Shown here one piece after another: positions 12,261 through 23,216 of a DNA stretch of 64,000 nt. The first letter of the stretch is position 1. Each line of letters begins with the position of its first letter. The DNA is taken from contig OZ316898.1 in assembly GCA_973895155.1 (NCBI GenBank), positions 12,152,001 to 12,216,000 on the forward strand, given 5' to 3'. A program made the position numbers and the translations under genes. The stretch comes from Marsupella aquatica (taxonomy: Eukaryota > Marchantiophyta). Below the pieces are notes generated by a model, which did no database searches, had not been told where the DNA came from, and saw nothing but the letters and a program-made list of their open reading frames with translations.

Positions 12261-14159
12261 GATAAAATAGTAAAGTAAAATATCAAACTCCATCAGCACT
12301 TTGGATTTTTTAAAGTAAACAATAATCATAAAATAAAAAAATGTCGAAAACGAGGAGACACTACAGTAATGCAACGAGCAAAATATGCCAATCAGATGAT
12401 AGTGTGCGGCGGGGTTTAGGGTGCAGTCAAATCGAACAGGTCATCCTACTGATTCAGTCGTCAGTGGCCCCTCTACATGGGCGTATTGGGTGGAGATTTT
12501 GTCTTGGTGGAATAATTAAGATAGCTTGGAATCATCTGGTTTTGGTTTCAGATTACTTTAAGAGTACTTTAATAATCAATATAATTTGGTGGTTATTACA
12601 CTTTTTTGGACAATCGAGTTGTTTGTTTATTCAAAGAAAGTCAATCACTAATGCAAGACAACCCACTTTCAAGACCATGGTCTACTCACTGAAACTAGCC
12701 CTGTGTTTTGATACGAAACGCTGCCCAAATTAGTAACACACGATCTATTAAAATTGGCCCAACTGATTTTGAACATGAAAGAGCAGGTCACCCATGGCCC
12801 CAAGGGGGATTATGGGATGGTGGTCCCGAGGCGGTTGTTTATGACCCCCGAGTGCAATCGGATAAACAAGCAAAAGCCCCAAGTTTAGTTTCAGTTTGTT
12901 GATGATCTGAAAATGGGCCAAAGATTGGCTAAAACTCAAAAGGGACTAGCCAGGAGGACCAAAATCTCATAACTCTCAGGCCAGGCTGGCTGAGAGTAAT
13001 GGCTCAATATCTGTAGAAATACCCAAGGGATTTAAAAACAAGAGAAAGTCCACATGTTGGTCCAAAGTTTTTGCTACAAGTGGGCTAAAAGGCTCTGATT
13101 ACTACCTTGGATTGCAATCGAGTACATATTGGGGACGGAAAATATGAAAATATGGAAATATTGGAAAATATGGGGGATGAAATTTCATGGTCCACACCCT
13201 CATGTTTGATTTTCCTTTCGATTTTTTTTAATGTTTGTAAGAGCAAACTATGAAGCATGATTCCTTGAGATTGGCTTCCTTGAGAGTTAGTGCATTGGGC
13301 GGGGCATAAGGAGGGCTTAAACTTTCAGACTGTTTATTAGGAAATAACCCAAAAAGAACAAACCTGGTATCACTGTGATATGGATAGTGGTGAGGGTGGA
13401 GGGGAAGTGGAGTCAAATTCCTCTTTGGAATCCTCCTAAAATAGATGCAGTTTATCCTGGAGCTCTACCCGGATTTCAATTTGCTGCTCAGTAGGGCTCT
13501 ACAGTAGTTCTTGTTCTTTGGCCCTTTAATTGGCAATCTAAGTGGGCTTTTTGGCTTTTTGGTGTTCTTGGATTGGGTTTTCGCCTCTGGGACCCTGTTT
13601 CCCGGTCTGGCACCTGTTCTTCTTTGTAGTATATTATATCTGAGCTATGTATGTATTTCTACAATTGGGACCAAGATTGGCCATTTTTTGTAATAACAAA
13701 CCATTTTATTGATATATCTAGGTCTATGAGGCATCAAGTCTTTCCATGTCATGTTTCCCTTCAAATAACATATTATGATTATTAAGTTGCAGTCTTTACG
13801 GACCCCACTAGAGGTCCCTTCCAAAATTTGAGACTCCACAATGCGCCACGTCATCGACGGATTGGTTTACAAAATAAATTTGCTTCAACATTCGTGTCTG
13901 TGGCATGATTTTGGTAAAATTGAGGACGCCATGCCATAAACTTTTATGTAAAACTGTTTGAAAAATAACCGTTTTATTTACCCTAGGTAACAGAATGTTG
14001 AATTAGTAGTAGACTCGTAACCATTTTTTTACCGAATAACCGATTGCCCACCCTCTTTTAGGTTCAATTCCCAAACCAATAATAATAAGTAATTAATTAA
14101 ATCTTGCGGCCCATTACATTCCAGGGCGCTGGCAATAAACAAAATGTTATTGTATCGAC
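12261..14159. other. Intergenic, no gene recognised
   Basis: No recognisable protein or RNA. There is a short A/T-rich run of GGAAATATTGGAAAATATGG type near 13140-13180. An AT-rich segment with a hydrophobic 60-residue ORF (13511-13693) is followed by sequence without a clear element boundary. Confidence 0.35.
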
Positions 14160-15010
14160 TCAAAATTTTTCAAACCTCCGATTTTTATTGACTACAAAGG
14201 TTCTACGAGTCTGTCGTGGGATACTGCAGAACGTCTCCCCATCACCTCCACCCTGAGCTGTCGTCAAGCAAGTTATTGTTGTGTCGTAAGTTTCCTTATG
14301 AACTTGAATGTGACGTTTGTGTTGGAAAGCATTGTTTTTGCAGAACTTACTAGACATTTGGGAAGAACAAATTAACTCAGCTCGTTGGTAGGATTGAATC
14401 CTATGCCTGACTTTTGATTCGGGAATGGATAGAGAGGAACTCCTGGTGCTCTCAGTCTGCGCCTCTTTGCAAAGATGACGGTCTTGGAAATGTGAACCAG
14501 AATTGCTCCCTGAAAACAATTCCTACTGAATCGTCATGGTCTGATTTGTTCTCCGAAGCTGCAGATGCAGTTGACGACTTAGCTTCACAATCTCTCATTA
14601 GTTCTCATTTTGTCAGATTGCATACCTTGCTAAGAACATTCAACGGCGTTTCTGGAGAGTGACCGGTCTTCATTGCTTGTATCAATCGTGGAATTGGTAT
14701 CCATGACACTCGTTAAGGCAATGGAAGTTTGACCATCTGTGATTGTCGATTCAGCCACTGGGGAAAACTCTGAAGTGCTCTTGACGTATGCTCTTTCCTT
14801 GAGTGCCTCAACGTATGGTTGCACAATTCATGTTTGCTTCAAAAATTTCAGCTTCGTTCGACGCTGTAACACTGCCATTCACTGACGAGAATTTGCTAGG
14901 GGAAGGGACAGCCGGTCGCTCTGCCCCAAGAGAAGAAGCTCAAACTCGGTCATTACGTGCTAGAAACAGGGCAGGAGTGGAGTGGGAACGAGCACACAAA
15001 CGCTGACGAG
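14160..15010 (-). pseudogene. Possible decayed gene fragment, unrecognised
   Basis: On the minus strand several short frames look compositionally like protein: rich in Ser, Thr, Asn and Glu, with few rare patterns. They follow one another over about 850 bases, with stops or frameshifts between them, roughly 15010-14830, 14824-14630 and 14519-14160. One frame begins QPYVEALKERAYVKS. No domain is recognised. It could be exons of a real host gene or a decayed copy, since I could not build a consistent splice model. Element A begins about 310 bp to the right. Confidence 0.25.
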
Positions 15011-15322
15011 AGGAGATTGCATGTACTGCAGCGCCTCGCAACACATTGCTTTGTGCAGCGCGGCTTTCGGCAGAATCTCTAGTGCGCATGATGGGTCCAC
15101 TAACTAATTTTTGTATAATAGAAAAAAAATTGGCATCTCTTGAAAGGATTGTAAAATACAAAGTTAGAGCCTTTGGGAATACTGGGTACGTTTTGGACAG
15201 AACTGTAAGAAGATTACCGTCCACTATAATTCTCTGTTTCAGTCCACTCCATCCACGTATCAATCCATTCTGCCTTTAACTTCCATAATATATATTCAGA
15301 CAAATTTAAATTGAATGAGGAA
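15011..15322. other. Left flank of element A
   Basis: Short overlapping ORFs on both strands without recognised domains. The last four bases, GGAA (15319-15322), repeat at 28450-28453 and are the proposed target-site duplication of element A. Confidence 0.4.
15319..15322 (+). repeat. Element A target-site duplication, left
   Basis: GGAA directly before the left terminal inverted repeat. The matching GGAA is at 28450-28453. Four bases alone are weak evidence; support comes from their exact position beside a 25/26 inverted repeat. Confidence 0.6.
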
Positions 15323-15348
15323 ATCAACCTATTCATTAAAAGTGTATT
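15323..15348 (+). repeat. Element A left terminal inverted repeat
   Basis: Starts ATCAACCTATTCATTAAAAG and continues TGTATT. It equals the reverse complement of 28424-28449 at 25 of 26 positions (A versus G at position 5). Weaker similarity continues inward for about 25 bases. Confidence 0.85.
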
Positions 15349-15360
15349 TTCTTTTGTTCA

Positions 15361-15465
15361 CAAATGAGTCTTGAAATGTACACTTTCATGTCCCCAAATG
15401 TACACTTCAAGACACCCAAATGTACACTTTTGTGTCTCTAAATGTACACTTTATAGGCCAAATCA
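15361..15465 (+). repeat. Element A left subterminal repeats
   Basis: About four copies of AAATGTACACTTY separated by 12-20 bases. The same motif in the same orientation recurs many times at the right end (28085-28425). Its core TACACTTT, inverted, also lies inside the terminal repeat (AAAAGTGTA). Such subterminal arrays are usual transposase-binding sites in large DNA transposons; that role here is inferred. Confidence 0.75.
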
Positions 15466-15703
15466 CATTAATATTATATTAATAAATAATACATATTATA
15501 TTATTTAATAACTCACATAGAAATGGAGGATAAAAATTTATAAAGTTATTTCATCCCCATTTAAGGACCAGATATTCTGTGAACAAAATAACATCATTCC
15601 AAATAGATATAAAATATCTTTATACAATTATCTGCAAATTTACATTGAATACGAACATGTTTCTAGTACTATCCAAGGGGCTTAACACAAGTCAATTAAA
15701 TAT

Positions 15704-16762
15704 CTAAACCAAGTGCTCCCTACAATGTGTATTTGAGCATGTGCCCCTGTCTCCTTTCCTATCTACCCTATTGTCACGGTTGCAACTCACTTTATTTTCA
15801 GGGAGTTGAAATCTGGTGGTGTTGTTCCTAATGGCTATAATCTCCCGCAAAAAGTGTCTGGGATTTTCTCTATATGGACCTGAATAGTCCTTTCCTACAA
15901 ATGATTTAGCAAGTGAGTTGACAAGTGCATTGTCAAGTTCCACCTCAGGACGTAAACTACATATACGGTGCTTTACATTCCAAGGGATCTCATTACTGTT
16001 GAGGTCCAACACACTATGTGTAAACTGTGACTTCCAAATTTTTGCTGCAAATCTCTTGCTAAGTTGATCATAAGTAATCTCATTTTTTGCCTTGTCTCTC
16101 TTCATGTGCAAAAGAGACCACTTTGGAGAGTTGAGAAGAAGATAGCATCGAATGTCACTTGCATGTGATAGTTTCTCAAGACATGGCCAAAGAATTGCTA
16201 GAAGAAAATTATCTCCACGATTGGCATGCGTGTAGGGCACTGGAAATAATCCGGTCATGTCTGGGTTGGCAAATGCCTTAAGGGGGGAGTCATCCACAAG
16301 GAGGGTGTTGGTTTCATCATATAGATTTCCAAATGCATTCCATACCACCTGAAAATCCTTCAGTAGCACATTTGCCTTTCCGTTTGTAATGTCACGCCTT
16401 TGAATGCCTGTGTCAAAGGCTTCCACCTGTGTGAATACAAACTTAAGTTTCAACCGCTCCTCAACAGTGAACATCATGTTCAGCATTTTCACTGTTCGTT
16501 CTACCCCAGCACAAGTCCAAATTGCAACGTCAAATCTGTCAAAAACCAACTTTAGAAACTCATGGAGCCCTGGTCGTTCTGTATACATGCGACTAATACC
16601 ATTTTTTCTATCCCAATGCACTCCACTTGAGGTGACAATATTCCTGGATGTGCCCTTGTTTTGGAATTCAATAGAATCCCAAAGTATTTTATTAAGGTCC
16701 AAAATCAGCAACTTCCGCTTGACGGGACCAGGTCTCGATTCTGCAAGTGCACCAAACACCAT
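15704..16762 (-). CDS. FCP1/NIF-like phosphatase domain protein
   Basis: About 352 residues if it starts at the ATG at 16762; the frame stays open to 16837. It belongs to the haloacid-dehalogenase-type FCP1/NIF family, which removes phosphate from proteins such as the RNA polymerase II C-terminal domain. Near residue 22 is KLLILDLNKILWD, the plant-type variant of the DxDx(T/V) catalytic motif with Asn for the second Asp. Then come RPGLHEFL, VAIWTCAG and the late acidic motif LLVDDSPLKAF, as the family requires. The changed second Asp may weaken catalysis. The start is uncertain. A possible acceptor lies just before the ESRPG codons, and the bases upstream contain one copy of the element's hairpin repeat (16793-16818), so part of the leader may be intron. 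It lies 218 bp downstream of the ParB-methyltransferase stop, on the same strand. Confidence 0.75.
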   Translation of the reverse strand: MVFGALAESRPGPVKRKLLILDLNKILWDSIEFQNKGTSRNIVTSSGVHWDRKNGISRMYTERPGLHEFLKLVFDRFDVAIWTCAGVERTVKMLNMMFTVEERLKLKFVFTQVEAFDTGIQRRDITNGKANVLLKDFQVVWNAFGNLYDETNTLLVDDSPLKAFANPDMTGLFPVPYTHANRGDNFLLAILWPCLEKLSHASDIRCYLLLNSPKWSLLHMKRDKAKNEITYDQLSKRFAAKIWKSQFTHSVLDLNSNEIPWNVKHRICSLRPEVELDNALVNSLAKSFVGKDYSGPYRENPRHFLREIIAIRNNTTRFQLPENKVSCNRDNRVDRKGDRGTCSNTHCREHLV

Positions 16763-16979
16763 TCTCAGAGAAAAGACCAAAAGTGAACTTTGGATTAGGA
16801 TTGTCTCAGTCCAAAAATACAACACAATGGCTGACAAAAACGAAAATTAACCTACATACCGTTTTTAGAAGCCTCACAATGTGTAGACGGATATGGAGAC
16901 TTTAATTGGTGAGCCCATTCTGTGAGACCGAGAAGTATTTTAGATTGATATGAATAAATAGAAAGTCAAAGGCTGAATT

Positions 16980-19900
16980 TCATTCCGAAATAAGAGATCC
17001 GTATTCATCAATAATCATGTCAGCACCAAGCTCCTGTTGGATTTCAAAATTGACATCTGAAGTACTTTGTTCTACCCAATAAGGAGAAGTCCAAACAGGA
17101 GTTATGAACCCCAATTCTCCCCTCTTATACTCCTCCTTATTGAGAATTGAAGGAGCAGCTTCCAATGATATTTCTTGGCCTCGATTTGGCCCACTTTTCC
17201 ACACGTAACATCGTGCGTCGCGTTCCAATGACCTCCATCCAGTTGATCCAACTCTATTCCCTTTCTTTTTTGAGAACGGAAGGACAACAGGACTCCTCGA
17301 GTGTGAACGAACGAACACCAATTTGTCATCAGAAGCTGAAAAGAGTGTGTCAGGACAAGTTGAAGCACCTGCCTGGTTGTCAGCAGCCGTTGATGCATTT
17401 CCTCCTGGATTGATGGGAATGTCAGGCAATCCGCCGGCTTCCCCACGAGTCAATTCGTTAGTTTCAGCTTCATTTGAATCTCCAAGCCTCGTTGCGCCTT
17501 CGTTGATCAGATTGGTTGAAGAAAGATGATCAAACATATCAACCCTTGCTCCTTCCAGTTGCTCCATCTGTCCTCCCGGCGTTGTTGGATTGGGATCATC
17601 CTTGTCCAAGTTATCATCAACTTGAACTTCATGGGGCCCCGGAGGGATGTCATCTAAACCAGATGAACGGTTTGGTGCAAGTCCAATATCATCATCTACA
17701 TCGTAAGGCTCACCTTGACCAACACGGTCATCCAAATTTTTGACATATGCCTCGTCTGATGCCTCTACGCCTTTAGCCACTTTGTCAGCAACATCTTCAG
17801 ACTCAGAACCGTCGGATTCAACAGCGACAGCTACAGCCGCAATAGTGGTAGCCCATTGTCGAGAATTTTCAGCAAGTGATTCACAATGGGCTTTAAGTGA
17901 GGGAACTCTCTCGCAAAGGTAGGAAGCAAAAGCTTCCACAAAATGCCTCTCGGACTGAGAGTCACAATAAACAAAGCATTCCCTATCGCAAAAAAATGAT
18001 GTCTTCATGACTTGGCCACCGGAGAAAAAATCTAGAACCAAATCTCCCGGTTCTGATAAGGATTCAATAATCCTTCGGATCATCCGCGTGGGTTTGGCAT
18101 GAGGATTAACCCATCCTCCGTGACTACCAACTGTCTCAAATCGAGGGGCCATATTCATAATCTTGACGGCCTCTTTCGGGTCCAAAACCACTTTTAGGTC
18201 GTCGTTTTGTGTCCCCTCATCTGATTCCTTAGCTTTCCCCTTTCCCTTGTCGATCTTGCATACTTCATAATCAACATCCTTTGAAGTATACAAGAATTTT
18301 GGCTTTGGATAGTTGGGCTTGAAAACTTCATTCCAATTGACGTCTTCATCTCGAGAAATCCCTGCAAAGATAACTTCTTCAATCCCTCCACCCCAACATG
18401 AGTCATGAGGGTGCGGTTGATCATCTCGTGAATAACTCCCATACTCAATGTGAATGGTCAAAGCTTTCTCTTGTCCCAATTTACGAAGGGCACCATGGAC
18501 ATTCAGTGCAAGTTGTCCAGGATGAACTGTTATCGTCACCACAATCGTGGGATTTTGTGGAAGCTCCACAATGTATTCAAAGAGAACAAGAATCTCTGCT
18601 TCAGTCCACTGTTTTTGTGGAAGCCGGCTAAAATCAACAATGGCAAGAGGGCAGGTCGGAGGAGCTTCTTGCAATGACTCTGGATCAATGGTCTTCATGA
18701 GATTGTCGCTAAAAAATGTAACCCATGGTAGGGTCCGAGAACGTGATCCTCCGCCAAATCTCTGGCAGTATATATCATCTAGGCGGAATACCAATGCCAT
18801 CGGCAAGATTGCGCTCTCCCGCGTATGATTTGGCTTTAAAAGGTTGGCAAGATAGACCTCGCCAGCGGCTCTTCGACACCTGCTGAACTCTGAATCAATT
18901 GCTAGCGTAGGAAGAACCTCAACTACTTTCCCCCAATTAGTATTTGTCGGGAAATTCACCGCATCCTTGGTGCAATAGTAGTCTTCAATAAGGGACTTGA
19001 GTTTCCGCACGATCTTCACATCTTTGGCCAACTCCTCTATAGATGGCATGTCTGATTTATTAGAGGCATCTTTCTTTAGCAATACCTTTCCTGACTTCAC
19101 CCGCGTCAGTATTCTTGTGATGTCTCGTTGTGAGATCAACTCACCATCAAAACAACGAAACATGGCAACAGTAATTGCTTTTTTAGACTTCTCATTTCCT
19201 TCTACACCAGCTCCATCGGGAAGTTTCCCATCCAACCACAATTGGCATACCAAACTCCATAAATCAAAAAGAGCATTGTCGGCAAACAGTAACCAGTAGA
19301 CATTACGACAATCTTTCCTTCCCATGGTCATTCTTGCAAGAGCCAACCAATCCTACAATTGCAAAGGAAAGTCTGTTAGTTCTCCATAACTCAATTGTTT
19401 GAAAGCACTCAGGTGCGGACTGAGACCATCCAAGTCCAACACAGAAGTAGACAGTATCAGTGGAAATATTATATTGAATGTGCATGATTTAGTTTGGACT
19501 AGGACCATCCCAATCCAAAACAAAACTAGACGGTATCAATGGAGAAATATTCTACTGAATGTGCATGAATCCATTTGGACTGGGACCATCCCAGTCCAAC
19601 ACAAAACTAGACAATATCAGTGGAAATAGTCTATTGAATGTGCATGAATCCATTTGGACTGGGACCATCCCAGTCCAACACAAAACTAGACGATATCAGT
19701 GGAAATATTCTACTGAATGTGAATGTATCCATTTGGACTCGGACCATCTCAATCCAAAGCAAACTTGAAGCTTTGTGGTCAAAGACTACCATCTCAATTG
19801 TAATCACACATGGAGAGTCTACGGTATTGTACCAATCAAGCAGTAACACTTCATACCTGAAATTTTTGATTGTCTTGAGCGTTTGTTTTGTTGTCCCCAT

Positions 19901-22140
19901 GTTTTGGCCGGCTAGGTTTTCCACATTCCACAAATTGCCGCCTAGCATGAACGACTGTATCTTTGAAGCATGACTGAAACACCATCGTGCTATTGATAGC
20001 ATTAGATCGCATTGAATGCTCAACTAATATTGATGATGGTGTTCGATGAGATAATATTCTTGACTTTCGAAATTCCAGCTTTTTTGCCAATGCTGTTAGC
20101 TTGGCATCCTTGTTTGCCCATTCTCGAATCCATCTGGCTGCTCTGGCTGAATGTTGACCGCTAATGGCAAGGAATTGAACCTCCCCCTTTTTCACGGCTG
20201 CTACAAAGTCCCTCCTATCTGATTCCGTGTTGTCATATTGCATTAGGTTTCTATGTTTTGTAGTGTAAGGAATCAAGTCTGCTATGTGTGGTTCATGCCC
20301 CGGATTTCTTATCATGGAATTGGCCACCTCCTTTACATGGTCTGCATTCAACATTCTGTAACAGAGTCTTGCCGACGCAGGGAAAATACTCTCTACGGGA
20401 ATAGAAAATATCGAATTGATCCCAAACGTATAATATTGCTCCATTTGTTGTAGTACCTCATTACCTTCTAAGACCTTCTTCTCCTCAGGAGCGTCCAACT
20501 GCTCGTCCATATCTTGTGAATGCACTGTCAGGTTTTCTGTAGTGTCATCCATGATGACACTGTCAATTTTCTGTTTCTTCTTTTGTCTTGGCCTCTTTTC
20601 ACTTGCACTTGGCTTCTCAACCGGACGTTTCTTCTCAACTGGCTTCTCAACTTGGCTTCTCGTACTCGGCTTCTCAACTGGCTTCTGAACTCGGCTTCTC
20701 GTACTCGGCTTCTCAACCAGCTTCTCAACTGGAAGTTTCTTTTCAACCGGAGGTTTCCTTTGGCTTTGTTTTTGTTTTCCCACTGCTCTTTGAGAGGTTG
20801 CTGCTGTAGTTCCCGCGGTCTCTGTTGTAGGTTCTGGAGCTTTCTCTGGCGCCTTCTCGGGCACAGGGTTTGTATTCACCGTTGGAAGGTTTCTCGTCTT
20901 TGACAAAGATTCTATCCATTGCTTTGCTTTGACTAAATCAAAGTTGGGATCAAATGCAACATCCTTATCAATTAAAACACCAGGCTCCTCTGACTCCAAC
21001 GATAACAATCCAACTTTCTCAAGTAAATTGCTTAACGTCCAAGTAGTTGCAAAAGAGAAATTGCCTTGGTGCTTCATCATGTTGAGTTTCAAATATTGAA
21101 ACCCATACATAATGTCGACTGGAAGCATACCAGTTACCCCGATGACCAACTTCTTTGTGTCATATGTCTTTGGAAAAAATCCCATTGACAAAACGCTCAA
21201 TTCACCACTTGCGTGCCATTCGACATTGAATTCTGAGGAGTATGCCTTTGACATAAGGTTAACTTTAACCCAGCATGACCTATCGTGCATCTCCAGAATG
21301 ACCGAATTCATCCCTCTCCCTCCAATGCCAACAGAGACCACAGGTCCGCAAACCAAAGTCAGGCTATCATTTGCTCTGCACTTTAAGGTCAAAACAGGTT
21401 CAATCGTGCTTGATGGCACTTCATTATTAAGCGGGGTTCTTGAGAACTCAAGCCCCCATCGGAAGCCTGGGGATCTCTCATCTAGTAAGAATCCGTCCCG
21501 GCAGTCGGTCGGTGCAATCGCGGGTTTGAAACCAACAAGATCGCTCCCTGCATCATAAAAACATCATCCATGTTAGACTTATTAAGTTTAAAACATTTGA
21601 ATAACTCTTGTTGGATTAGGATGGTCCTAGTCCAACTTGAGATGGTTTTAGTCTTGCTCCTACAATCGAGATTCAATCTCCTGGATGGATTAGGATCATC
21701 CGAGTCCAAGTTTGGATTGGGATCATCCGAGTCCACGTTTGAATTAGGATCATCTGAGTCCAAGTTCGGATTGGGATGGTCCGAGTCCAACTTTGGATTG
21801 GGATCATCCGAGTCCAACTTTGGACTGGGATCATCCGAGTCCAACTTTGGATTGGGATCATCCGAGTCCATGTTTGGATTAGGATCATCTGAGTCCAAGT
21901 TCGGATTGGGATGGTCCGAGTCCAAGTTTGGATTGGGATCATCCGAGTCCAACTTTGGACTCGGATGGTCCCAGTCCTCTAAGACTTAGGGAGGATAGGT
22001 GATGGATACTTACTAGGGATTCTTGATTGAAATTGTTTGGAGTCTTCAAGTGCCAGTTCTACACTGTCGCTCATAGAGGAGAGGTCAAACTCCTCTGTTG
22101 CTTCCACGGAGGACTTCACAAGGACGCGATTCGCTTCCAT
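16980..22140 (-). CDS. ParB-like domain fused to N4/N6-type DNA methyltransferase
   Basis: Three exons join in phase: 22140-22014, 21547-19857 and 19352-16980. Donors are GTAAGT and CAG|GTATGA; acceptors are ATGCAG and AATTGTAG. The product is about 1,396 aa. Residues 1-250 are unrecognised. About 290-370 is a linker of PVEKP-type repeats rich in Lys and Pro. About 420-565 is ParB-like: IPVESIFP, a DHVKEVANSMI helix and FLAISGQHSARAARW, matching the G(E/Q)HR..A core. About 810-1090 resembles N4/N6 methyltransferases: NPHAKPTRMIRRII, then PGDLVLDFFSGG at about 1044-1052, the SAM-binding motif. The expected DPPY motif is not seen; VDFSRLP near 845 may be its remnant, so activity is doubtful. 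An acidic tail follows to 1396. ParB plus methyltransferase is a phage-like pairing. I infer DNA binding and modification in the nucleus. Confidence 0.75.
19353..19856 (-). repeat. Intron 2 with ~79-bp palindromic tandem repeat
   Basis: Intron of the ParB-methyltransferase gene, with GT at 19856 and AG at 19354-19353. About 19414-19760 holds five units of roughly 79 bp. Each contains a near-perfect hairpin, TTGGACTGGGA / TCCCAGTCCAA, around a CCA loop, joined by an ACTAGACRATATCAGTGGAA-like spacer. The same hairpin recurs in intron 1 and upstream of the transposase. Confidence 0.85.
21548..22013 (-). repeat. Intron 1 with 27-bp palindromic repeat array
   Basis: Intron of the ParB-methyltransferase gene. 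About 12 contiguous 27-bp units at 21684-21980 read TTGGATTGGGATCATCCGAG plus TCCAAST, with one more unit near 21612. Each unit is an inverted repeat around a 3-base loop. Translated, the array gives long 'GLGSSES' or 'DSDDPNPN' ORFs that are artefacts. Confidence 0.85.
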
Positions 22141-23013
22141 CTTTCTGACACGTGGCAGAGTGACACGTGGCTTCTTAGCAGGCGTCCGATTTAGGGCAAT
22201 GAAAAAGAATGGAGGTGGAGGCGGAAGCAGGCAGAGGCGGGGAGGCGGAGAGAGAGCGGAGAGCAAAGAGCGAGGAGAGCGAGCGAGGAGAGCGAGCGAG
22301 TGAAGGCAAAGAGCAGAGAGCGGAGGCGGAGAGTGGAGAGCGTGAGCAGAGTGAGGAGCGAAAGAGTGAGAATGAGAATGAGGTCCTGGCTGGACCTCTC
22401 CGTCCCTTTACCCCCTCCTGCCTCACCCCGGCCTGCGTACGGCCGGTTGCCTCCTTCTCCTACGTACGGCCTGATAGTGCGTACGGCTTGCTCCTGCGTA
22501 CGGCCCGTTGCCCGCACCCTGCATACGGGCCTCCTTCCTTGATGTCCTGCCTACCTAACAGCCTTGCACGGTAGTCCCCGCGCAATTAGGCTCGTGAAGA
22601 TAAGGTGTGCCGCAAGCTAAGGTGAAGGGGTACTCAACCCTTATCTTCACGCGATTTCCGTTTGAGCCGACTTGAGCAAAGGGTATATTTCGGGAGACGC
22701 CCACTTCGGAGCTCATTCTTGTTCTAGTTTCCCAAATCTAAGCTCCATGTAATCCGGAGTTTCTCTTAAAGTGTTATGTATTGAGCCACTTACCTTCAAT
22801 GGGTCAGCTTAGCCAGCTTCTTGACTTTTGGGGTCCTCTCAGTTTATCTTTTACAGACATGTGTGGTTTAGGGTTCAGTTTGTTTTTTACTCCCAAGATT
22901 TAGTGGCATATAGCTTGTATTTCAGGGTTCTGGGAAAGTTTTTACCAATCTAGAGACAACAATGTATCCCCCTTGGATGTGATATTCATATTCTACCAGA
23001 TCTTAATACTAAG
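22141..23013. promoter_or_regulatory. Divergent promoter region of element A
   Basis: Lies between the start of the ParB-methyltransferase gene (minus) and the proposed 5' exon of the transposase gene (plus). It has three visible parts. 22210-22380 is a strongly purine-rich GCGGAGAGAGAGC-type tract, pyrimidine-rich in the minus-strand leader. 22430-22530 is a GC-rich cluster of TACGG/CGTACGG sites. 22593-22605 and 22639-22651 form a 13-bp perfect inverted repeat. No convincing TATA box was chosen. ORFs reading through this stretch are rejected. Confidence 0.5.
22593..22651. repeat. 13-bp inverted repeat in divergent promoter
   Basis: CGTGAAGATAAGG at 22593-22605 is the exact reverse complement of 22639-22651, with 33 bases between. 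It could be a protein-binding site or an RNA hairpin; its function is unknown. Confidence 0.7.
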
Positions 23014-23216
23014 GTGAGTATAAGGTTAACGCATTCAAATATAAGGCTAGGTTTCATTATTTCATGAAACTGTATGTAGACATTAGGGTCTACCTTAAGA
23101 CCACGCAAACTTTAGGCTACACCATATAGGGAGATCCGTAAAATACGGAGTCTTCCTAAATTTGGAATTTTCTTAGCTTAAAATGTTTGAAGTTTATCTC
23201 CCGTTACATTATGGGT

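Noticed and set aside
19399-19973. Plus-strand ORFs beginning with MCMNPFGLGPSQSNTKLD-type repeats
   Set aside because: They read the 79-bp intron 2 repeat.
21482-21989. ORFs of GLGSSES or DSDDPNPN repeats
   Set aside because: Readings of the intron 1 array; the in-phase splice sites remove this region.
22175-22574. Several ORFs of 80-121 residues rich in Arg/Glu or Ser/Leu
   Set aside because: Caused by the purine-rich tract, which is open in many frames; no domain and no start context.
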